A DNA stretch of 64,000 bases from Candidatus Roseilinea sp. (GTDB lineage: Bacteria; Chloroflexota; Anaerolineae; J036; Brachytrichaceae), in contig AP024676.1 in assembly GCA_025998955.1 (NCBI GenBank), positions 2,976,001 through 3,040,000 of the forward strand, given 5' to 3'. Made by a program: the position numbers and the translations under genes. Of this stretch, positions 44,784 to 52,401 are shown in pieces. The notes below the pieces were generated by a model that made no database searches, was not told the DNA's origin, and saw only the letters and a list, made by a program, of their open reading frames with translations. Every line of letters begins with the position of its first letter. Position 1 is the first letter of the stretch.

Positions 44784-44932
44784 AGGCGCAGGCGTAAAGC
44801 CTGCGCCTACGGGAGGGTGCATTCGCCAACGGGGACAGACGTAGCAAACCCGCCCCGGCGTAAACGCCTGGGCTGAAAGGGGCGAGATACGCGGCTTGCC
44901 CGTATGCTCAGCGCTGGGATTTATCTCAGCGC
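44784..44932. repeat. Cluster of three short palindromes (REP-like)
   Basis: In the 300-bp gap between tRNA-Val and a membrane protein: AGGCGCAGGC-GTAAA-GCCTGCGCCT (44784-44808, perfect), CCCGGCG-TAAA-CGCCTGGG (44854-44872, one bulge) and GCGCTGGGAT-TT-ATCTCAGCGC (44911-44932, one G/T). The first two share a TAAA loop. The form suggests dispersed REP elements. No gene is seen here. Confidence 0.6.
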
Positions 44933-45030
44933 GACTGAAGCGAATATCGCTGCAGGCCGGCCGCGTTCCCCCATTTTGAAATGCACCTCACATGCGCAAG
45001 CTGCGATTCGATCGCGCCCGACGCGCTCTC

Positions 45031-45879
45031 TCAGATTGGTAGACCGGCGGAGTTAGCGACTCTACTGGTCCGATTGTTGGTGTGAAGCCGCGATGCACTG
45101 TTGGTGAAATGCGTCATCCCGAGTGCGACGACCGCCATCACAAGCAACGGCGCATGCATCACACCCAGCCAGATGCGATCCGGGCTGGCCCAATGATTCA
45201 GATTGAACACTGCGTATAGCAAAGCGTTGAAGGCTGTTACGCGAAACGCAAAGCAATCCACCTGTGGCCAGGCCAGAATGAGCAGAAATAGGAACACCGG
45301 CGTGAGGAAGCAGTAAGCTAAGCCATAATCGGGTGACGTGAGCAGCAGCAGGGGATTGAAATCCGGCATGGCGCGCGTGCCCTCGATGCGCATGGGCGAC
45401 CAGAACGCGAGCAGCGCCAACGGCAAGAGGAGCCAGCGCCAACGCGGCACCGCGCCGAACGACATGTGCAGCCGCCCCCGCCAGGCTACCCAGAGCCAGA
45501 GTAAGCCCAAACCCACTTCGGCGATCAAGGCGCCGGTGTGTATCGCGTATCCGTAGGCCGGCGTCTCGGCGTGAGTTTGTGTTACCGCCACCACGAGGTA
45601 ATTCAGGCCAAAATAGGCCGGCACCACTCGGCTGCCGACCTTCGGGTTCCAGGCGGCCAATCCCACCACAAGGAGCGTCGCCACATGGAAGACCCATCCC
45701 CACGCGGCATAGGGAACGGTAGCACGGCTGAGGATCCCGAAGATGACCGCCGGGGTATCCTGCGGGTTATAGGGGCGCTCGGTGATCAGCGGCAAGAAGG
45801 CGACAAACAACAGCAAGAAATAAACCAAGGGATAGAACCAATTGCGTTGCGTCCAACGAGGCAGAGCAGACTGAGTCAT
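45031..45879 (-). CDS. Polytopic membrane protein of unknown function
   Basis: A 282-residue protein, start at MTQSALPRWTQRNWFYPLVY with AGAGG close upstream. About seven hydrophobic segments: LVYFLLLFVAFLPLI, WVFHVATLLVVGLAAW, LIAEVGLGLLWLWVAW, WLLLPLALLAFW, YCFLTPVFLFLLILAW and others. A short loop after TM1 reads TERPYNPQDTPAVI. No known motif. It stands alone after the REP-like cluster. Confidence 0.6.
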   Translation of the reverse strand: MTQSALPRWTQRNWFYPLVYFLLLFVAFLPLITERPYNPQDTPAVIFGILSRATVPYAAWGWVFHVATLLVVGLAAWNPKVGSRVVPAYFGLNYLVVAVTQTHAETPAYGYAIHTGALIAEVGLGLLWLWVAWRGRLHMSFGAVPRWRWLLLPLALLAFWSPMRIEGTRAMPDFNPLLLLTSPDYGLAYCFLTPVFLFLLILAWPQVDCFAFRVTAFNALLYAVFNLNHWASPDRIWLGVMHAPLLVMAVVALGMTHFTNSASRLHTNNRTSRVANSAGLPI

Positions 45880-46026
45880 ATGCCTCTGGTTATAGGCCGG
45901 CGATGCTAGCGCAGCGTTAAAAGCTCGTTCGGTGAACGGTTTCTGTGCCATCGGGGGCTGGAGACCAGACCGGCAACGGCCTGGAGATCTACCTGCCGGA
46001 GTGGGAGAGAGAGATCGCAGTGATGT

Positions 46027-46758
46027 TCACGCCAGCTTCTCCAACTGCTTCACCGCTGCGTTGAAATCCTTGGCGTATGGCGCGAGTAGGTCGAGCAGTT
46101 CCCCGGTAACCGGGTGAGCCAGCTTCAGCCGGCGTGCGTGCAGCGCCGTCCGTCCGATCAACGGAATCTCCTCGGTGGCGTTCGGGCGATAGTCGCGCTT
46201 CAGTTGCGAGAGGAAGATCGGTTTGCCATCGCCATACAGGTCGTCTGCGGCGATCGGATGGCCGAGCAGTGCCGCGTGTACGCGGATCTGGTGGGTGCGG
46301 CCCGTCTCCGGTATGGCTTCGACCAGCGCATAGCGCTTCAGGCGCTCCAGCACGCGGAAGTGCGTCACCGATGGCTTGCCCCGCACTGCATCCACCACCG
46401 TACGGTGGCGGCGGTCGCCGTCCACGCGCAATGGCACATCGGCGGTGCGTTCCGTCCACGATGGATTGCCCACAAGGATCGCGTGGTAGATCTTCGTCAC
46501 GTCGCGCCCTTCGAACTGCTCGCTGAGCGCCCGGTGGGCAGCCTCGTTTCGCGCGAAGATAATGACGCCGCTGGTATCGCGGTCGAGGCGATGCACCAGC
46601 CACAGCCGGCCGCAGCGCGTTTCCAGCAACGCATGCAAATCGAGCTCGTCAGGTCGCGTGGCATCGTGGGCAGTGGTGACGCCGGCCGGTTTGTTGACGG
46701 CAACGAGATGATCGTCTTCGTATAAGACATCTATCCGGCGAGGACGAAGCGGCTTCAT
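46027..46758 (-). CDS. RluA-family RNA pseudouridine synthase
   Basis: A 243-residue protein. Catalytic motif LVHRLDRDTSGVIIFA with the essential Asp. KPAGVTTAHD opens the catalytic domain, and GRTHQIRVHAALLGHPI is the RluA core. There is no S4 domain. Start MKPLRPRR overlaps the plsY stop by 4 bp (ATGA). It modifies uridines in rRNA or tRNA; the exact site cannot be read from sequence. Confidence 0.92.
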   Translation of the reverse strand: MKPLRPRRIDVLYEDDHLVAVNKPAGVTTAHDATRPDELDLHALLETRCGRLWLVHRLDRDTSGVIIFARNEAAHRALSEQFEGRDVTKIYHAILVGNPSWTERTADVPLRVDGDRRHRTVVDAVRGKPSVTHFRVLERLKRYALVEAIPETGRTHQIRVHAALLGHPIAADDLYGDGKPIFLSQLKRDYRPNATEEIPLIGRTALHARRLKLAHPVTGELLDLLAPYAKDFNAAVKQLEKLA

Positions 46759-47417
46759 TGCTGCGCCGTGGAAGAACTGGACTGCGCCGGGCTGGCGCGC
46801 TTGAACCACGACACGCGCTTCTCCGTGCCGGCGCGCAGGCGTTCGATGTTCGGGCGAAGGGCGATCAGGATCAAGCCGAGCACGCCCCAGCCATAAGCGG
46901 CGTACGACCAGTGCGTCGCGCCCGAGATAGCGCCAACGGTGTTAGCGACGGCGACGGTCAACCCGGCCAGCATCGAGGCGATCGAAGCGTAGCCGCCAAC
47001 GAAGAGCATGAGCGAACCGAGCACGAACGCGGGCACACCGCCCCACGGCCAGATCGCGATGCTGGTGCCAACGGCGGTCGCGCCGCCCGCGCCGCCGCGA
47101 AAGTTGAGGAAGCACGACGCATTGTGGCCGAGCACCACGCCGAAGCCGGCCAAGGCCTCGGCCCAGCCCGCCGTATTCATGACGAGCTGGCGCACGACCA
47201 GCACGGCGACCACGCCCTTCAACACATCGAGGATGGCCGTCGCCAGGCCGGGCACCACGCCGGCCGCGCGAAAGACGTTCGTGCCGCCGGTGCGGCCGCT
47301 CCCGAACTCACGCACGTCTATTCCTTTCACCAATCTGACGATGATCCAGCCGAAGGGAATCGAGCCGATCAGGTAGCCGGCCAGACCACACGCGATGCTG
47401 ATCCAGAACGCGCTCAT
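46755..47417 (-). CDS. plsY: Acyl-phosphate glycerol-3-phosphate acyltransferase
   Basis: A 220-residue membrane protein, start at MSAFWISIACGLAGYLIGSI. Motif 1 GSGRTGGTNVFRA (GSGNxGxxN-like), motif 2 GHNASCFLNFRGGAGGATAVG (KGGKG replaced by RGGAG) and further spans to about residue 185. The C-terminal 25 residues are a charged, Ser-rich tail. It makes lysophosphatidic acid from acyl-phosphate. TACCAT lies 10 bp before the ATG. It is coupled to the RluA gene. Confidence 0.87.
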   Translation of the reverse strand: MSAFWISIACGLAGYLIGSIPFGWIIVRLVKGIDVREFGSGRTGGTNVFRAAGVVPGLATAILDVLKGVVAVLVVRQLVMNTAGWAEALAGFGVVLGHNASCFLNFRGGAGGATAVGTSIAIWPWGGVPAFVLGSLMLFVGGYASIASMLAGLTVAVANTVGAISGATHWSYAAYGWGVLGLILIALRPNIERLRAGTEKRVSWFKRASPAQSSSSTAQQ

Positions 47418-47499
47418 GACTCGTGATATGGTAACACCGATGCGCGAAACGCGACGCGCCTGCATGTGTATTTCAGCCTACGCCGGGATAGAATAAATG

Positions 47500-48162
47500 A
47501 TGCTCTCTGAATCCGTCCAGGATTACCTGAAGGCGATCTACAGTTTGCGCCACGAGAACGAGCGTGCTACGACGAACGCGCTTGCGGCCCGGCTGAACGT
47601 GACGGCCGCTTCGGTCACCGGCATGCTCAAGAAGCTGGCCGAGTTGAAGCTGGTGCTCTACGAGCCCTATCAGGGCGCGACGCTCACGCCGGCCGGCGAG
47701 AAAATCGCGCTGGAGGTCATTCGCCATCACCGATTGATCGAGCTATATCTGACCGAAGCGATGGGCTACTCATGGGATCAGGTGCATGCCGAAGCCGACC
47801 GACTGGAGCACGCCATCAGTGAGGAATTCGAGGATCGCATCTCGACTTTGCTCGGCCATCCCACCGTGGACCCGCACGGCGATCCTATCCCTACCAAGGA
47901 CGGCGAAATCGCGGCGAGCTCGCGAAATACCCTGGACGCTGCCGCTGCGGGCAGCACGGTGCGCATCGAGCGCGTGCGCGACGAAGACCCCGCAACGCTG
48001 CGTGAAGTCGCCGAACTCGGCCTGACGCCGCAGACCGTCGTGACCGTGGGCAACCGGACGGGCGACGCCGCGCTCATCGTCTATCTCGCCGACGGCCAAC
48101 CCCGCCGCATCAGCACCAGCATCGCGCGCAGCATCTTCGTCGTGGACGCAGACGCGTCTTGA
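47500..48162 (+). CDS. DtxR/MntR-family metal-dependent repressor
   Basis: A 220-residue protein. MLSESVQDYLKAIYSL opens the winged helix; recognition helix VTAASVTGMLKKLAEL. The dimer/metal domain has HHRLIELYLTEAMGYSWDQVHAEAD and HPTVDPHGDPIP. A C-terminal FeoA-like SH3 domain starts near AAAGSTVRIERVRDED. It senses Fe or Mn. Two ATGs are adjacent (47497, 47500). TAGAAT at 47489 leaves 5 bp to the second, so 47500 is chosen as a leaderless start. Confidence 0.92.
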   Translation: MLSESVQDYLKAIYSLRHENERATTNALAARLNVTAASVTGMLKKLAELKLVLYEPYQGATLTPAGEKIALEVIRHHRLIELYLTEAMGYSWDQVHAEADRLEHAISEEFEDRISTLLGHPTVDPHGDPIPTKDGEIAASSRNTLDAAAAGSTVRIERVRDEDPATLREVAELGLTPQTVVTVGNRTGDAALIVYLADGQPRRISTSIARSIFVVDADAS

Positions 48163-48191
48163 CGCACGTCCCCGGCCGGCCAGCATCGCGA

Positions 48192-48219
48192 TTGACAAAT
48201 CCGCCACGATGAATACCAT
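48192..48219 (+). promoter_or_regulatory. Sigma70-type promoter of the TRAP genes
   Basis: TTGACA (48192-48197), 16-bp spacer, TACCAT (48214-48219). A leader of about 80 nt follows, holding an imperfect dyad TTTTAATGACGTCGTAAAA around 48250-48270 that could be an operator. Confidence 0.55.
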
Positions 48220-48308
48220 GCGCGCCACGCACTGGTGAGTGCTGCATCTTTTTAATGACGTCGTAAAACAGCAGCCTGGAGTCGAACGATACGAAGGAGG
48301 GTAGGACA

Positions 48309-48959
48309 TTGAAGGCGTTACTTCGTATTTCGGCGGTGATTGACGCGATCACCGACCGGCTGAGTGGTCTGATCAGCATCATCGTCGTTCTGGCTATCCT
48401 AGCCGGATTTTTGAACGCCGCGCTGCGATATCTGGGCCAGTGGCTGCAGCGCACACTGATTTCCAACGAGCTGATCCAAACACAGTGGTATTTGTTCTCT
48501 CTGCTCTTCCTGATCGGCTTTCCCTACCTGCTCAGACACAACGTGAACGTGCGCGTGGACTTCTTCTACTCGCGATGGGGGCCACGCCAGCGCGCACTCG
48601 TGGACTTTCTGGGGACGTTGTTCTTCCTCATCCCCTTCTGCTTGCTGGCGATCTATGTGAGCGTCGGCCCGGTGCTGACCTCGTGGGGGCGCCTGCCGGA
48701 TGGAAGCTGGGGGCCGTGGGAGGTGTCGAGCGACGCCGGCGGGCTTCCGCTCGCGCCACTCAAGTCGCTGATCATCGTCGGCTTCTTCGGGCTGCTGGTA
48801 CAAGGCATATCGCAATTGGTCAAGTATGCCGCCGTTCTCCTCGGCTACCACGAAGCCGATGAGGCGGTGATGGTAGCCGAGACCGATCAGGCGATGGCCG
48901 AAGAAATGGTGCGCGAAATGCGCGAAGAGCTGGAGCACGAAGCTGCAGCGCGCCGATAA
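48309..48959 (+). CDS. dctQ: TRAP transporter small permease (DctQ)
   Basis: A 216-residue protein; the TTG start has GAAGGAGGG upstream. Four membrane segments: [56 protein letters not shown] and [34 protein letters not shown] after TM2 is the family motif. The last 35 residues are charged and helical. It is followed 13 bp later by the large permease. Confidence 0.92.
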   Translation: MKALLRISAVIDAITDRLSGLISIIVVLAILAGFLNAALRYLGQWLQRTLISNELIQTQWYLFSLLFLIGFPYLLRHNVNVRVDFFYSRWGPRQRALVDFLGTLFFLIPFCLLAIYVSVGPVLTSWGRLPDGSWGPWEVSSDAGGLPLAPLKSLIIVGFFGLLVQGISQLVKYAAVLLGYHEADEAVMVAETDQAMAEEMVREMREELEHEAAARR

Positions 48960-48972
48960 AAAGGAGGAACCG

Positions 48973-50355
48973 ATGGAAGGATTCAACCCGCAGTGGCTCG
49001 GTATCCTGATGTTCGTCGGCTTCTTCTTCCTGCTGTTGACGGGCTATCCGGTCGCCTTCTCGTTCGCCGGCGTCTCCATCGTCTTCGGGCTGATCGGCCT
49101 GGCGATAGGCGCGTTCAACTTCAATCTGCTGCTATCGTTGCCGAACAGTTGGTTCGGCATCATGAGCGACAGCACACTGCTGGCGATTCCCTTCTTCATC
49201 TTCATGGGCGCCATCCTGGAGAAGTCGGGGTTGGCGGAAGAGCTGCTGGAGACGGTGGGCCAACTGATGGGGCCGGTGAAGGGCGGCATCGCGCTAGCCG
49301 TGGTGATCGTCGGCACGCTGCTGGCCGCGACCACCGGCGTCGTGGCGGCAACGATCATCGCCATGGGCCTGATCTCGTTGCCGACGATGCTGAAGTATGG
49401 CTACAACAAGGGGCTGGCGACCGGCGTGATCATCGCTTCGGGCACCATGGCGCAGATGATCCCGCCCAGCATCGTGCTGGTGCTGCTGAGCGACCAATTT
49501 GGCGTGTCCATCGGCGATCTGTTCGCCGGCGCGATCGTGCCCGGCCTGATGTTGGCTGGCGCTTACGCCGTCTACTCGCTGCTCGTCGCGTATCTTCGCC
49601 CGGGCAGCGCGCCGGCGCTGCCGCCAGAAGCGCGCACGCTCCGTGGTGACGAACTCTTCGAGCGCACGCTCAAGGCATTCGTCCCGCCGGTCGTGCTTAT
49701 CTTGGCCGTGCTGGGCACGATCTTCGCCGGCCTGGCTACGCCCAGCGAAGCCGGCGCGTTTGGCGCAATCGGAGCGTCCCTCTTGGCTGTGGCCAACCGC
49801 CGGATGAGCTGGAAGGTCATCTCGGACGCGGCACTCGCCACCGCCAAGACCACCGGCCTGGTATTGATGATCTTGTTTGCGTCCACGCTGTTCACCAAGG
49901 TGCTGTTCGGGTTGGGCGGCGACCTGTTGATCGAGGAGTGGCTGACTACCCTGCCGGGCGGCTTCTGGACGTTCATCATCGTCGCCAACATCGTGATCTT
50001 CCTGCTGGGTATCTTCCTGGAGTTCCCAGAGATCACCTACATCGCCATGCCGCTGCTGGTGCCGGCGGCCGAGAAGGTGCTCAACACGGTCAACGAGATG
50101 GGCGCGTTCGCCGATGAGGGCTACACGATGGTGTGGTTCGCCATCGTCGTGGCGATCAACCTGCAGACGGCGTTCATCTCGCCGCCGGTGGGCTTCTCGC
50201 TGTTCTACATGCAGAGCGTCGCGCCGAAGGAAGTGAGCACGGTCGAGATCCACCGCAGCGCGATCCCCTTCATGATCATTCAGCTCATCGTGCTGGTGAT
50301 TGTGATCGCCTTCCCCGAGACGGTGAACGCGCTGGTGCGGTTGTCGTTCAGATAA
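48973..50355 (+). CDS. dctM: TRAP transporter large permease (DctM)
   Basis: A 460-residue protein, AAAGGAGGAACCG before the ATG. About 12 membrane segments. Family blocks: [83 protein letters not shown] and [18 protein letters not shown]. It forms the sodium-coupled permease with DctQ. Transcription ends at a strong bidirectional hairpin shared with the convergent dctP gene. Confidence 0.95.
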   Translation: MEGFNPQWLGILMFVGFFFLLLTGYPVAFSFAGVSIVFGLIGLAIGAFNFNLLLSLPNSWFGIMSDSTLLAIPFFIFMGAILEKSGLAEELLETVGQLMGPVKGGIALAVVIVGTLLAATTGVVAATIIAMGLISLPTMLKYGYNKGLATGVIIASGTMAQMIPPSIVLVLLSDQFGVSIGDLFAGAIVPGLMLAGAYAVYSLLVAYLRPGSAPALPPEARTLRGDELFERTLKAFVPPVVLILAVLGTIFAGLATPSEAGAFGAIGASLLAVANRRMSWKVISDAALATAKTTGLVLMILFASTLFTKVLFGLGGDLLIEEWLTTLPGGFWTFIIVANIVIFLLGIFLEFPEITYIAMPLLVPAAEKVLNTVNEMGAFADEGYTMVWFAIVVAINLQTAFISPPVGFSLFYMQSVAPKEVSTVEIHRSAIPFMIIQLIVLVIVIAFPETVNALVRLSFR

Positions 50356-50360
50356 ACGAA

Positions 50361-50390
50361 ATGGGCGGGAGAATCTCCCGCCCATCGTTT
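50361..50390. terminator. Bidirectional terminator between dctM and dctP
   Basis: ATGGGCGGGAGA-A-TCTCCCGCCCAT: 12-bp perfect stem, followed by CGTTTT on the plus strand and preceded by AAACGAA on the other side. Confidence 0.85.
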
Positions 50391-50408
50391 TACGAGGCAC
50401 CTACCGGC

Positions 50409-51503
50409 CTAGGATTTGCCGAAGAGGAAGCCCTCGATCGTATATTCGTTCAGGCCGAACCACTTGTCCGACTCCGCCTTGAACGTCTTCCAGCTTTCGT
50501 AGACCTTCTTGAAGTCGGCATCCTTGCTGGCGAACTCGTCGTAGAGCGCCATGGCCGCTTTCTGAGCCGCGTCCATGATCTCCTTGCTGTATTGCTTCAC
50601 CTGGACGCCCTGCGCCGTCAACTTGGCCAGTGCAGCGGCGTTGCGGGCATCGTAGCGCGCCATCATGTTCTGGTTGGCCTCGGCCGCCGCGCTCTTGATC
50701 GCCTCCTGGTAGGTCTTGGGCAACTTGTTCCATTCGTTCAGGTTGACCTCCACTTCGAGTGAAGGGGCAGGCTCCCACCAGCCCGGGTAGTAGTAGAACT
50801 TGGCGACCTTGAAGAAGCCGAGCTTCTCGTCGTCGTAAGGGCCGACCCACTCGGCAGCATCCACCGTGCCCGTTTGCAGCGCCTGGAAGATTTCACCGCC
50901 GGGGATGGTCTGCACCGTCACGCCCAGGCGCTTCATTACTTCGCCGCCTAGACCAGGGATGCGCATCTTCAACCCTTGCAGGTCGCTGACCTTGTTGACC
51001 TCCTTGCGGAACCAGCCGCCCATCTGTGCGCCGGTATTGCCGGCCGGCCACTGGATCACGCCGAACTTCTTGGCATACATCTCCTGCAGCAACTGCAGCC
51101 CGCCGCCCTCGTATAGCCAAGCGTTCTGCTGGCGGAAGGTCATGCCGAACGGGACGGCCGTGCCGAACGCCGTAATCGGGCTCTTGCCGACGTAGTAGTA
51201 CGATGCCGTATGGCCGATCGGCACGGCACCTTGCGAGACGACGTCCAGGATGTCAAGGCCTTTGGAGAGCTTGCCCGCCGGGTTGGGGGTAATCTGAAAT
51301 CTGCCGTCGGTCAGCGCAGCAACGCGTTCGGTGAAATACACGGCCGCGCCGTAGATCGTGTCCAGCGCGATCGGCCAGCTTGTGGCCATTTGCCAGCGGA
51401 TTGTCGTCTGAGCACGCACGATCGTCGGGGCGGCGAAGGCAGTCGAGGCCGCGCCGATGGCCGCACCCTTGGCAGCTACGGACAGGAATTCACGACGTTT
51501 CAT
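50409..51503 (-). CDS. dctP: TRAP substrate-binding protein (DctP/TakP-like)
   Basis: A 364-residue protein. The twin-arginine-like signal [20 protein letters not shown] ends before [22 protein letters not shown] holds the conserved Arg that binds the carboxylate. [17 protein letters not shown] is the block of 2-oxoacid/lactate-binding TakP-type proteins. AGGAGG lies upstream. It probably delivers a monocarboxylate to DctQM. Unusually, it is transcribed convergently to them rather than in one operon. Confidence 0.93.
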   Translation of the reverse strand: MKRREFLSVAAKGAAIGAASTAFAAPTIVRAQTTIRWQMATSWPIALDTIYGAAVYFTERVAALTDGRFQITPNPAGKLSKGLDILDVVSQGAVPIGHTASYYYVGKSPITAFGTAVPFGMTFRQQNAWLYEGGGLQLLQEMYAKKFGVIQWPAGNTGAQMGGWFRKEVNKVSDLQGLKMRIPGLGGEVMKRLGVTVQTIPGGEIFQALQTGTVDAAEWVGPYDDEKLGFFKVAKFYYYPGWWEPAPSLEVEVNLNEWNKLPKTYQEAIKSAAAEANQNMMARYDARNAAALAKLTAQGVQVKQYSKEIMDAAQKAAMALYDEFASKDADFKKVYESWKTFKAESDKWFGLNEYTIEGFLFGKS

Positions 51504-51596
51504 CTGTTTACCTCCTGGTCTCACTAAAAGAACCCTGAACTTGCGGGCGTTTTAGCACTTGCCAGCCGAGTTTGTCAAGTTGCACGTTGCACGAAT

Positions 51597-51659
51597 GTGA
51601 AACTGCTGACCTAAGACACAAGACGCTAGACGTAAGATGCAAAACGCAATTCACAATAT
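51597..51659 (+). repeat. Heptamer array J (9 x 7 bp)
   Basis: GTGAAAC, TGCTGAC, CTAAGAC, ACAAGAC, GCTAGAC, GTAAGAT, GCAAAAC, GCAATTC, ACAATAT. The GYAAGAC type, in the gap between dctP and rlmB. Confidence 0.75.
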
Positions 51660-51660
51660 G

Positions 51661-52392
51661 TCACCCCGCTCTCTGCCGCAGCGCTTCGTAGATCGCCACC
51701 GCGCCGGCGACCGCTGCATTCAGCGAGGCCACGCGCCCACGCATGGGCAGCCGCAGCACGAAGTCGGCTTTGTCGCGCAGCAGCCGGCTCACCCCTTCGC
51801 CTTCGCTGCCAACGATCAGGGCCAGCGCGCCGCGCAGATCGGCCTCGTAAATCGTGCGCGGTGCTTCAGCGTGAAGGGCAGCGACCCACACATCGCGCGC
51901 CTTCATCGCCTCGACCGCACGCGCCAGGTTGACCACCTGCGCCACGCGCAGGTGCTCGCTGGCACCCGACGAGGCATTCACCACCGCCGGCGTCACGCCC
52001 ACACTGCGGCGCTCGCCGATCACGACACCGTGCAGACCGGCGGCCTCCGCCGTGCGGATCAGGCTGCCGAAGTTCTGCGGGTCTTGTAGCGAATCCAAGA
52101 TGAGGATGAAGGGCGGCTCGCCGCGCGCCTCGGCCTCGGCGAAGATGTCCTCGAGGCCGGCGTAGGGATAGGCGCCCACTTCTAGCGCTACCCCCTGTGC
52201 ATGCGGGGAGATGGCGTTCAGCGCGTCGCGCCGGACGGTGCTGATCGGAATGCGCCGTTGTTGAGCCAGCGTACGAATCTCACGGATGATCGGTGCATCC
52301 TCCACGCCCTCGCCGATGAGCAGGCGATGGATGGCGCGCCGGTGTGCGCGCAGGCACTCGCGGACGGCTTGGCGGCTATACAGGCATTCCAT
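51661..52392 (-). CDS. rlmB: TrmH-family rRNA 2'-O-methyltransferase (RlmB-like)
   Basis: A 243-residue SPOUT enzyme. N-terminal substrate-binding L30e-like part (GVEDAPIIREIRTLA), then motif 1 LDSLQDPQNFGSLIRTAEA, motif 2 LALIVGSEGEGVSRLL and motif 3 RLPMRGRVASLNAAVAGAVAI forming the trefoil knot and SAM site. It methylates a guanosine 2'-OH in 23S rRNA. GTGAGG lies 10 nt before the ATG. The next gene upstream on the strand ends 9 bp away. Confidence 0.93.
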   Translation of the reverse strand: MECLYSRQAVRECLRAHRRAIHRLLIGEGVEDAPIIREIRTLAQQRRIPISTVRRDALNAISPHAQGVALEVGAYPYAGLEDIFAEAEARGEPPFILILDSLQDPQNFGSLIRTAEAAGLHGVVIGERRSVGVTPAVVNASSGASEHLRVAQVVNLARAVEAMKARDVWVAALHAEAPRTIYEADLRGALALIVGSEGEGVSRLLRDKADFVLRLPMRGRVASLNAAVAGAVAIYEALRQRAG

Positions 52393-52401
52393 CCAGCAGC
52401 C

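Noticed and set aside
49294-50400. 368-codon minus-strand ORF opposite dctM
   Set aside because: Low-complexity His/Arg/Asp translation antisense to a well-conserved permease.
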